8,058 bases of DNA from an uncultured Muribaculaceae bacterium (GTDB lineage Bacteria > Bacteroidota > Bacteroidia > Bacteroidales > Muribaculaceae), in the NCBI GenBank assembly GCA_910586475.1, contig CAJUHM010000066.1, forward strand, positions 1-8,058. The letters are read 5' to 3'. Within the stretch, counting starts at the first letter, position 1. Every line of letters starts with the position of its first letter. The position numbers and the translations under genes were made by a program. Shown here piece by piece: positions 1-5,337 of this stretch. The notes below the pieces were generated by a model. The model was given only the letters and a program-made list of their open reading frames with translations. It searched no databases and was not told the origin of the DNA.

Positions 1-17
1 GTGTGCTCTTCCGATCT
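1..17 (+). other. Illumina adapter remnant (sequencing artefact)
   Basis: These 17 bases match exactly the 3' end of the Illumina TruSeq read-2 adapter, which ends in GCTCTTCCGATCT. Genuine RNase P RNA sequence follows directly. This is not genomic DNA but untrimmed adapter at a contig end, and it means the rnpB 5' part is missing because the assembly stopped here. Confidence 0.95.
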
Positions 18-306
18 GGAAGCTATCGGCGACGGTAGAGTAGTGTGACAGAAAATAACCGCTCCGTCTTTTTGATGGAGTAAGGGTGAAAAGGCGAGGT
101 AAGAGCTCACCGGGCAGCATAGCAATATGTTGTGCCGCACATCTTATGGGTTGCAAGGCCAAGTATACCGGCATCTAAGGGTTGCTCGCCCATTGTCGGG
201 GGGTAGGCTGCTAAAACCGTATGGCGACATGCGGTTCAGATAAATGACGAAACGTGAGGCGATCCGTTCGCCTTGCCGACATAACCCGGCTTATCGTCCG
301 GCTGTC
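18..306 (+). ncRNA. rnpB: RNase P RNA, bacterial type A, 5'-truncated
   Basis: This is the catalytic RNA of RNase P, which removes 5' leaders from precursor tRNAs. Conserved landmarks appear in the right order: ACAGAAAATAACCGC at 48-62; the AAGGGTGAAAAGG...GGTAAGAGCTCACCG block at 82-112; GCAAGGCCAAG at 153-163; GGGTAGGCTGCT at 201-212; GATAAATGAC at 239-248; and the 3' P4/P2 strand ACATAACCCGGCTTATCG at 279-296. A small 6-bp hairpin with a 5-nt loop (257-273) lies in the 3' domain. The 5' third, including the GAGGAAAGTCCGGGCTCC-like P4 partner, is absent because the contig begins inside the gene. The 3' end is set by the terminal P1 strand and the T5 tract at 307-311, so it is accurate to within about 10 nt. 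Confidence 0.93.
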
Positions 307-311
307 TTTTT
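307..311 (+). terminator. T-tract at the rnpB 3' end
   Basis: Five T residues follow directly after the 3' strand of the presumed P1 helix of RNase P RNA. P1 plus a U-tract commonly serves as the rnpB terminator. The 5' strand of P1 is missing from the window, so the stem cannot be verified. The engB start codon lies only 14 nt downstream, so engB must depend on readthrough or on a promoter hidden within rnpB. Confidence 0.4.
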
Positions 312-324
312 AATTCTCTTAGTT

Positions 325-927
325 ATGATAATCAATTCAGCACGCTTTGTAATAAGCAATTCAGACGTTAGGAAATGTCCTGACGACCAACGCCACGAAT
401 ATGCTTTCATCGGTCGCTCCAATGTCGGCAAATCCTCGCTCATTAACATGCTGACTGGTCGAAAGAGCCTTGCGATGACATCTTCGACTCCTGGGAAGAC
501 ACTGTTGATAAACCATTTCATGGTCAATGATGAGTGGTATATCGTCGACCTTCCCGGTTACGGCTACGCCCGTAGAGGTAAAGAAGGCCGCGAGAAAATT
601 CAGAAGATCATAGAAAGCTACATCCTTAACCGCAGCCAGATGACGAACCTGTTTCTTCTGATCGATTCGCGCCACGAACCCCAGAAGATCGACATGGAAT
701 TTATTGAATGGCTCGGAGAAAACGGCGTGCCGTTCAGCATCGTGTTCACCAAAGCCGACAAACTCGGGAAAGTTGCATGCAAGCGCAACATAGCGTCATA
801 TTGCACCCACCTGCTCGAAATGTGGGAAGAACTGCCGCCGGTCTTTGTGACGTCATCTGAAACCGGCGAAGGTCGCGAGAACCTGCTCGATTATATTGAA
901 CAGCTCAACCGTCTTCCGTTGGAATAG
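325..927 (+). CDS. engB: Ribosome biogenesis GTP-binding protein EngB/YsxC (YihA)
   Basis: This is a small TRAFAC-class GTPase that in other bacteria assists assembly of the large ribosomal subunit in the cytoplasm and is usually essential. All G motifs are visible (numbering from the 325 start): G1 GRSNVGKS at 30-37, G2 Thr within TSSTPGKT at 52-59, G3 DLPGYGYA at 75-82, G4 TKAD at 142-145, and G5 TSSETGEGR at 176-184. At 200 aa the length is typical of the family. I chose ATG 325 because the protein then begins MIINSARFVISN, like Bacteroidetes EngB. The frame stays open back to an ATG at 244, but those 27 extra codons lie inside rnpB. It directly follows rnpB with no obvious promoter of its own. 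Confidence 0.95.
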   Translation: MIINSARFVISNSDVRKCPDDQRHEYAFIGRSNVGKSSLINMLTGRKSLAMTSSTPGKTLLINHFMVNDEWYIVDLPGYGYARRGKEGREKIQKIIESYILNRSQMTNLFLLIDSRHEPQKIDMEFIEWLGENGVPFSIVFTKADKLGKVACKRNIASYCTHLLEMWEELPPVFVTSSETGEGRENLLDYIEQLNRLPLE

Positions 928-1020
928 TAGTCGGCCGACGCGTTCAACAAAAACGGCCGCACTCGTGTTATAGGAATAACAGATCTGCAATCGATTCTAA
1001 TTCTTATAATACACAAAATT
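928..1020. other. Intergenic spacer with weak inverted repeats
   Basis: This spacer separates engB from the 59-aa gene. It contains two CGGCCG-type repeats (about 932-955) that could pair but have no T-tract, and a short GTTAT/ATAAC inverted repeat at 967-980. A TATAAT at 1005-1010 looks like a sigma-70 -10 box. However, it is too close to the ATG at 1021 and does not fit the Bacteroidetes TAnnTTTG consensus, so I do not call a promoter. Confidence 0.4.
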
Positions 1021-1200
1021 ATGGAAGAAAAGAAAAAACGCTGTTGCTGTGGCAAAAAAACCAAACGCTCCAGTGAATCAGCATCTCAGGAATTTCCGGG
1101 CGTAGCAATCAATAAAGCCGACGGCAATGCCTGTTCTGAGGCATTGGAAAAGGAACGCACGCGCACCCTCAACAACAATCCGCGAAACAACGATCTCTGA
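1021..1200 (+). CDS. Small Cys/Lys-rich protein, unknown function (59 aa)
   Basis: The frame reads ATG to TGA and encodes 59 aa. The N-terminus is strongly basic and carries a Cys cluster (MEEKKKRCCCGKKTKR). A polar middle follows, and the C-terminus ends in LNNNPRNNDL. There is no signal peptide or membrane segment, so it is probably cytoplasmic. The A-rich leader just before the ATG suits Bacteroidetes translation starts. My recollection, not checked, is that small Bacteroidales proteins often share an NNPRNND-like tail, which supports it being a real gene. The adjacent Cys residues might bind metal, and the basic patch might bind RNA or membrane, but neither is demonstrated. It is too short for many gene callers. 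The longer opposite-strand frame over it (1078-1347) looks like a shadow at this position. Confidence 0.6.
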   Translation: MEEKKKRCCCGKKTKRSSESASQEFPGVAINKADGNACSEALEKERTRTLNNNPRNNDL

Positions 1201-1230
1201 TCGCAACACATGTCCTGAGATTAAATTATC

Positions 1231-1273
1231 CGGGCAGCAGTTTTTCCGATAGAAAGGAGAAGACTGCTGCCTG
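1231..1273. repeat. Imperfect hairpin between the 59-aa gene and the exonuclease homolog
   Basis: GGCAGCAGT (1233-1241) is perfectly complementary to ACTGCTGCC (1263-1271). Pairing extends outward by one G-T wobble and a C-G pair, and inward through TTTTCC/GGAGAA with a one-base bulge. The result is a long stem around a roughly 8-nt loop. No T-tract follows on either strand, so it is not a classical intrinsic terminator. It could still be an RNA structure ending or protecting the 59-aa gene transcript. Confidence 0.6.
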
Positions 1274-1441
1274 TTCGATATGTTTGAGAAAATGTCTATT
1301 TCAAACTCAATGATAATCCGGAAACGCACCCCCGGCGGAACGCCCACATGTTCGATCCGAATGTCATCTGTCAGTTCGAAGTATCTGGCCTGATCTGTTC
1401 CGTGTCAATGATGGCGAGCCGACTGGTGTGATAAGAATTGT

Positions 1442-1449
1442 TAGCTTTG
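1442..1449 (+). promoter_or_regulatory. Candidate Bacteroidetes -7 box for the exonuclease homolog
   Basis: TAGCTTTG matches the TAnnTTTG -7 consensus of the Bacteroidetes primary sigma factor and would place the start of transcription about 20 nt before the ATG at 1476. At the expected -33 distance (19-21 bp upstream) there is no TTTG, so this is a partial promoter. Confidence 0.4.
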
Positions 1450-1475
1450 TGTGCAGAATATCATAGTTCAAAAAA

Positions 1476-2273
1476 ATGAGAATAATAAGCTGGAACATAA
1501 ACGGCATTGCCTCCAAGTTCGAAGAATTGCGGCAGCTCGTCAGGTCTTACGATCCGGATGTTGTCTGTCTGCAAAAAGTACGATGTAATAAACAGCGTAA
1601 TCTGTTTGGCATTGACGGTTACCATATGCTGTATGAACCCTGTGATTCCGGCGGTTGGAGTGGAGTGATGATGTATGTCAGAATCCTGAATGAACGGCGC
1701 TGTCCGGAATCGCCCTCACTTCCACAACGGATACCAACCCCCGAATTAAGCCGGGGTGGGCATTTGCAGGTCTATGACTGCCGTGACTTCGTTCTGATAA
1801 ACGCCTATGTCCCGTTCGCAAACTTTTCGATCAGCGGAGCTGTGGCCGATCGAAAGCAATGGGACGCTGCCTTCCGTTTGTTTGCGCAGAAGGTCTCTCG
1901 CATTAAACCTGTTGTGATCAGCGGAGATCTGAATGTCGTCCACACGGTCCGCGATTCATGCGAGAGCCGCATTGAGCAGAATCGGCCAAACTTTACCGGC
2001 TGGGAACGCGAAAATTTCAACCGGCTGTTGGCCTATTGCACCCTTGCTGACGCCTTCCGAATCTTTCATCCAGAACAACAGGCGGCTACCTTCTATGGCG
2101 CCTATCGGCAGACCGGGATAGGCAACCGCCTTGACTATTTCCTTATGAGCCGGGCTTTGCTTTCCCGGTTGTCCTCTTCTGAGATCCTGACCGATTTTGG
2201 CAGCGGTCAGAGTGTACCGATACTTCTTGATCTTGATCTCGTATCATTCTGTCAGTCAGAGCTGTCGCCGTAG
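1476..2273 (+). CDS. Exonuclease III / AP-endonuclease family protein with substituted active site
   Basis: This 265-aa protein spans the whole EEP (endonuclease/exonuclease/phosphatase) fold of the ExoIII/ExoA family, whose members cleave abasic sites and degrade DNA 3' ends. Retained motifs are SWNING at 5-10, PDVVCLQ at 27-33, NAYVP at 109-113 with the Tyr, GDLNV at 150-154 (Asp151, Asn153), and NRLDYFLMS at 217-225 (Asp220). Three catalytic positions are changed. The metal-binding Glu of LQE is Lys34 (codon 1575-1577). The SDH pair near the C-terminus reads S-G-Q (Gly244 and Gln245, codons 2205-2210). The W-rich loop before RLDY is also altered (TFYGAYRQTGIG). A nuclease of this family should not work without these residues, so I infer a pseudoenzyme, perhaps DNA-binding or regulatory, or an early-stage pseudogene. 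The frame is intact and an A-rich leader precedes the ATG. Confidence 0.85.
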   Translation: MRIISWNINGIASKFEELRQLVRSYDPDVVCLQKVRCNKQRNLFGIDGYHMLYEPCDSGGWSGVMMYVRILNERRCPESPSLPQRIPTPELSRGGHLQVYDCRDFVLINAYVPFANFSISGAVADRKQWDAAFRLFAQKVSRIKPVVISGDLNVVHTVRDSCESRIEQNRPNFTGWERENFNRLLAYCTLADAFRIFHPEQQAATFYGAYRQTGIGNRLDYFLMSRALLSRLSSSEILTDFGSGQSVPILLDLDLVSFCQSELSP

Positions 2274-2305
2274 AAAGGGGAGGGGATACCTCTGCGAATC
2301 GCATA

Positions 2306-2337
2306 TTTGCATAGAAATCGAAAAATCATTATATTTG
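2306..2337 (+). promoter_or_regulatory. Bacteroidetes housekeeping promoter
   Basis: TTTG at 2306-2309 (-33) and TATATTTG at 2330-2337 (-7, matching TAnnTTTG) are separated by 20 bp, which fits the known Bacteroidetes primary sigma-factor consensus closely. Transcription should start near 2344, giving a leader of roughly 28 nt before the ATG at 2372. It likely drives the three genes up to the terminator at 5128. Confidence 0.8.
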
Positions 2338-2371
2338 CAAAAATTAATCCCCGATTTAACATCAAACAGAT

Positions 2372-2569
2372 ATGAAAAGTTTTCTCACCACAGCCGTTGC
2401 TTTCCTTGTAATCTGGGCGTTTTCATTCGTGATGATCCTAACCATTAGCGCAATAACCGGACGTTTTGAAACGACTGACGTGTGGCACTATCTGATCATT
2501 GGTTTCAGCGCGGCTTTGGCCGGATGGCTCGGGCCGATTATCTCAAAGAAGTTAATGAAACGTTTCTGA
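2372..2569 (+). CDS. Small two-helix inner-membrane protein, unknown function (65 aa)
   Basis: I do not recognise a family. The 65-aa product has a hydrophobic segment at about 5-28 (AVAFLVIWAFSFVMILTISA) and a second at about 40-57 (YLIIGFSAALAGWLGPII), and ends in a basic tail, SKKLMKRF. This suggests a two-pass inner-membrane protein with a cytoplasmic C-terminus by the positive-inside rule. A near-consensus promoter lies just upstream, which argues strongly that it is real. The next gene begins 3 nt after its stop, so the two are almost certainly co-transcribed. Such small proteins can act as modulators of larger membrane partners, but nothing here shows which. Confidence 0.75.
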   Translation: MKSFLTTAVAFLVIWAFSFVMILTISAITGRFETTDVWHYLIIGFSAALAGWLGPIISKKLMKRF

Positions 2570-2572
2570 AAT

Positions 2573-2788
2573 ATGGAAATCCGAATCAATAAACACATCG
2601 TCGTCACCGGCCGCAAACTCTGTTTTGTAGCCGCAATCATATCTCTCATATGCTCCATCTATTGGATCACACTTGCTCTTGTCTATGATGAGACACATCT
2701 GCCATCGCTATTAAGCTCCGTCTGCTGTTCAATGATCCTCATGAGATTCAGCCGCAAAAGCAAAGAAGCATCGCACTCCGACAATTAG
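2573..2788 (+). CDS. Small two-helix membrane protein, unknown function (71 aa)
   Basis: The family is not recognised. The 71-aa product starts with a polar/basic stretch (MEIRINKHIVVTGRK). A hydrophobic helix follows at about 16-37 (LCFVAAIISLICSIYWITLAL), then a short loop with YDETHLPS, a second shorter hydrophobic segment at about 44-58 (SLLSSVCCSMILMRF), and a charged tail (SRKSKEASHSDN). A two-pass membrane topology is likely. It starts 3 nt after the preceding small gene and ends 15 nt before the outer-membrane barrel gene, so it is in the middle of a three-gene unit. Two adjacent Cys residues sit in the second helix. Confidence 0.7.
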   Translation: MEIRINKHIVVTGRKLCFVAAIISLICSIYWITLALVYDETHLPSLLSSVCCSMILMRFSRKSKEASHSDN

Positions 2789-2803
2789 CATATAATAAAC
2801 TCT

Positions 2804-5098
2804 ATGAACCGTTTCCCAATCTTTATCGCAATGTTATTCTACTCCGTAGCAACGCTGAGCGCGCGGACAATCAGTGGTATAATACTCTCCTCAAAAGACT
2901 CGACAGCTGTTGTCGGAGCAAACTGCCGCCTGCTGTCAGGCGGAAAGCAGATCGCAGCAACCGTCGCCGGAACCAATGGCGATTTTTCTTTGGAGACAGA
3001 TCTGAAAACTGCCCTGAATCTTGAAGTGCTGATGACAGGCTACTCATCGACAGCCATCATAATTGAATCCGGTGCAAAAAACTATAATCTGGGCACAGTC
3101 TTCCTTGACGAAGGAATTGAACTCGAAGGGGTAACAGTCACCGCAAACACTGTCGTCAGGTCGAAAGGGCGCACCATCGTCTATCCTGCGGGTGAGGACG
3201 TCAAAGCCTCAGCTACCTCCTTAAGTCTATTCCAGAAGCTTCCACTCCCCGGACTGCTGGCGAATCCGATCAACCGCACCCTCGCGGTAGACGGAGGTAC
3301 ACCGGTCATACTTATCAACGGTGTGCCCTCCTCGATTGAAGATCTCAACTCTTTGCAACTGAAAGAGATAGAGAAGATCGAATATTCGCGCTTCACACCG
3401 GCCCGCTACGCAGATTCCGGCAAGTCAGGATTCTTGAACATAACCTTGAAGAAGAGAAACGACGGAGGCCAGATCTACGCTTGGGGCAGAAGTGCCCTCA
3501 CAACTGCGTTTGTCGATGGCAACGTTTCGGCTTCCTACCACCAGGGGCCGTCGCAGTTTACCCTACAGTACCGTCCCTCATGGCGCAACTATCAGAAAGT
3601 CTACGACAACAAGACCGGCAGCTATATCGGCGACGATTTCCGCGTTGATCTGGAGGAACACGACAGAAATCCGTTCAATTACAATTATCAGGCACTGAAG
3701 GCCAAATATGATTTCAGTCCGAGTGTCAAAACACTGTTGTCGGCAACCTTCAGCATAACACCGAATCATAGCAAGAGTCGGTCCGTTGCCCATACGTCCG
3801 ACTCGCAGCTCGGCGACTACGACAACTGCAATCTGTCGACAACCAAAGAGCTTTCCCCCTCGTTGGACCTCTTCCTCCGCCATGATTTCAATGAAAAGAA
3901 CTCTTTGGAAGCTCAGATTGTCGGCACTTTGAGCTCGAGCGACTATCGCCGCGACAATAATTATTTCTTCCCCGACGCGACAGAAGAATCATACATCATG
4001 AACGTCGACAGCCGTCGACGCTCACTCATCTCCGAGATCAGCTACATCCATTCATTCTCCGAAAGGGCTTCGCTTTCAGCCGGTTATCAGAATACTGTCT
4101 CAAACAGCACGAACACATATCTCTCATCAGACTATAAACCGGTCCTGACCGAAAACAACAACTATGCCTACTTGCGTCTTGGCCAGCAAGTAGGCAAATT
4201 CTATTTTGCTGTTGCAACAGGTGCAAAAATGTTCTGGATCAACAACGATGTCAACCGCCGTCATTTTGTCCGCAATCTTTCGAGTGCGCAGATCTCGTGG
4301 TCCGTCAGTCAGGCATGGAGCCTTCAGGGCACGTTCCGGTATTCGCCTTCAATACCTTCGCTCACGGCTCTGACCGATTATCCTCAGCAGACAACTCCCT
4401 ATCTCATTTCCAATGGCAATCCCGATCTGAAAGTTGCTGAAAACTTCCTTTACAGCATCGGTGCCGATTACTCCTACCGCAAGCTCCAGGCATCCTTCCG
4501 CTGTGTCTATTCCAACACAAACAACAGTGTGGTCAGCGACGTGACCTACATGGGCGACGGGCATTTCCTGTCTCAGTCCGTCAATGTTCGCTACGGACGC
4601 GTGTTCCGCAACGACCTGACCATGCGCATTAGCGGCATTAGCGGATTCGGGGCCAACCTTTATCTGTGCCTGTGCCACTATCAGACCGCCGGTGCTGACT
4701 GGAAACATAAGCTGACATCTTTTGACGCGAGCCTTTCGGTTTGGTGGAGTAAAGGGCCATATACCATCTCATACTGGCGCAAGATTCCCGGCCGATATCT
4801 CATCGGTCACTATGTCGGCAAAGATGAGAACGGCGACGCTCTTCAGTTTGATTGGCAGCCGAATAAACACTGGACCGTAGGAGCAAGTTGGATGTATATG
4901 TTTGACTCGAAAGGGACGCGCTATCCCGCATGGGACTACTCCTCGGTCAATCCCTCCTATCGCGAGCGCTATATCCGGAACAACAGCAACATGGTTGTCC
5001 TATCCGTCAGCTATTCGACCGATTTCGGCTCGATTTTCCGCACTGCCCGCCGAAATCTGAACAACTCCGACAGCGGATCGTCACTGCTCAAACTCTGA
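2804..5098 (+). CDS. Outer-membrane beta-barrel protein, TonB-receptor-like (CarboxypepD_reg + plug-like + OMP_b-brl_3)
   Basis: This 764-aa protein begins with a signal peptide (residues 1-20, ending LSA before RTISG). Residues 21-103 form a carboxypeptidase-regulatory-like beta-sandwich (ISGIILSSKDSTAVVGAN, later GDFSLETD). Residues 107-217 resemble a TonB-dependent receptor plug, with VTVTANTV near the start, ILINGVPSS at 169-177 and IEKIEYSRFTPARYADSGKS at 189-208. The remainder is beta-barrel, ending in a family-typical VSYSTDFGSIF...RRNLNNSDSGS tail. It is shorter than SusC proteins, has no SusD partner here, and its substrate cannot be read from sequence. It is the last gene of the unit that begins at the 2306 promoter, and an intrinsic terminator follows 29 nt after its stop. 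Whether it truly uses TonB is uncertain. Confidence 0.88.
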   Translation: MNRFPIFIAMLFYSVATLSARTISGIILSSKDSTAVVGANCRLLSGGKQIAATVAGTNGDFSLETDLKTALNLEVLMTGYSSTAIIIESGAKNYNLGTVFLDEGIELEGVTVTANTVVRSKGRTIVYPAGEDVKASATSLSLFQKLPLPGLLANPINRTLAVDGGTPVILINGVPSSIEDLNSLQLKEIEKIEYSRFTPARYADSGKSGFLNITLKKRNDGGQIYAWGRSALTTAFVDGNVSASYHQGPSQFTLQYRPSWRNYQKVYDNKTGSYIGDDFRVDLEEHDRNPFNYNYQALKAKYDFSPSVKTLLSATFSITPNHSKSRSVAHTSDSQLGDYDNCNLSTTKELSPSLDLFLRHDFNEKNSLEAQIVGTLSSSDYRRDNNYFFPDATEESYIMNVDSRRRSLISEISYIHSFSERASLSAGYQNTVSNSTNTYLSSDYKPVLTENNNYAYLRLGQQVGKFYFAVATGAKMFWINNDVNRRHFVRNLSSAQISWSVSQAWSLQGTFRYSPSIPSLTALTDYPQQTTPYLISNGNPDLKVAENFLYSIGADYSYRKLQASFRCVYSNTNNSVVSDVTYMGDGHFLSQSVNVRYGRVFRNDLTMRISGISGFGANLYLCLCHYQTAGADWKHKLTSFDASLSVWWSKGPYTISYWRKIPGRYLIGHYVGKDENGDALQFDWQPNKHWTVGASWMYMFDSKGTRYPAWDYSSVNPSYRERYIRNNSNMVVLSVSYSTDFGSIFRTARRNLNNSDSGSSLLKL
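4165..4196. repeat. Perfect 11-bp inverted repeat inside the beta-barrel gene
   Basis: TGCCTACTTGC (4165-4175) and GCAAGTAGGCA (4186-4196) are exact reverse complements around a 10-nt loop, encoding the AYLRLGQQVGK region of the barrel. A perfect 11-bp stem inside coding sequence is uncommon by chance, but codon constraints and a strand-turn-strand coding context could produce it. Confidence 0.6.
4626..4643. repeat. 9-bp tandem duplication in the beta-barrel gene
   Basis: GCATTAGCG occurs twice back to back (4626-4634 and 4635-4643), in frame, giving ISGISG at residues 609-614. This looks like a small slippage event that inserted three residues, probably in a barrel strand or turn. Confidence 0.7.
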
Positions 5099-5127
5099 TC
5101 CCTTCTCTTCCCCTCTTAAATCTGATC

Positions 5128-5171
5128 GCGCTGTGTCAAAATTCAGAAATTTGACACAGCGCCTCGTTTTT
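5128..5171 (+). terminator. Intrinsic terminator after the outer-membrane protein gene
   Basis: GCGCTGTGTCAAA (5128-5140) pairs perfectly with TTTGACACAGCGC (5150-5162) around a 9-nt loop, and CTCGTTTTT follows (T5 at 5167-5171). This is a strong rho-independent terminator for the plus-strand unit. The other strand lacks a T-tract after the stem, so it is probably one-directional. Confidence 0.88.
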
Positions 5172-5337
5172 CCTGCCGGATGGCGAGGGCGTTGTCAGAA
5201 TGGTTCAGACGGTAGACGCATGAGGGTGATGGGAGTTGACTGACGTCAATGACCGAACCCGAATCCCTTTGGCGACGACCCCGATGAGCCATTATGACAC
5301 ACCTTCATCAGCTGGCGGCATCCTGCAGCGCGCCGGA
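5172..5337. other. Convergent intergenic spacer
   Basis: This spacer lies between the plus-strand terminator and the stop of the minus-strand protease gene. I see no gene. It contains a short TTGAC-TGAC-GTCAA inverted repeat (5236-5249). No T-tract hairpin is visible for the minus-strand transcript. Confidence 0.5.

Larger units (their letters stand above)
1201..1475. other. Intergenic region, possible minus-strand gene relic
   Basis: No intact gene is recognised here. The stretch holds a strong hairpin (1231-1273) and a possible promoter box near its right end. On the minus strand, about 1280-1430 reads like coding sequence. One frame gives LAIIDTEQIRPDTS, and a second frame continues as ELTDDIRIEHVGVPPGVRF and then a hydrophobic/acidic beta-like run. 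The two frames would need a frameshift to join. The codon pattern is gene-like, but I do not recognise a family, so a decayed gene is only a possibility. Confidence 0.3.

Noticed and set aside
244..324. Upstream ATG giving a 227-aa EngB
   Set aside because: These codons overlap conserved RNase P RNA, and the encoded residues do not resemble EngB N-termini; the 325 start fits the family.
1005..1010. TATAAT as a sigma-70 -10 box
   Set aside because: It leaves only a few bases of leader before the ATG at 1021, and Bacteroidetes use TAnnTTTG-type boxes; AT-rich leaders produce this by chance.
1078..1347. 89-codon minus-strand frame as an intact gene
   Set aside because: Its 3' half is antisense to the 59-aa gene and its start would be a GTG; only the upstream part looks protein-like, and I treat that as a possible relic.
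3578..3883. 101-codon minus-strand frame
   Set aside because: It lies wholly inside the beta-barrel gene on the opposite strand, with low-complexity composition and no recognisable domain; a shadow frame.
4349..4708. 119-codon minus-strand frame
   Set aside because: It is antisense to the barrel gene, rich in Ala/Val/Gly as expected for a mirrored frame, with no motif.
5241..5248. TGACGTCA palindrome as an operator
   Set aside because: An 8-bp palindrome in a convergent spacer with no nearby promoter is easily expected by chance.
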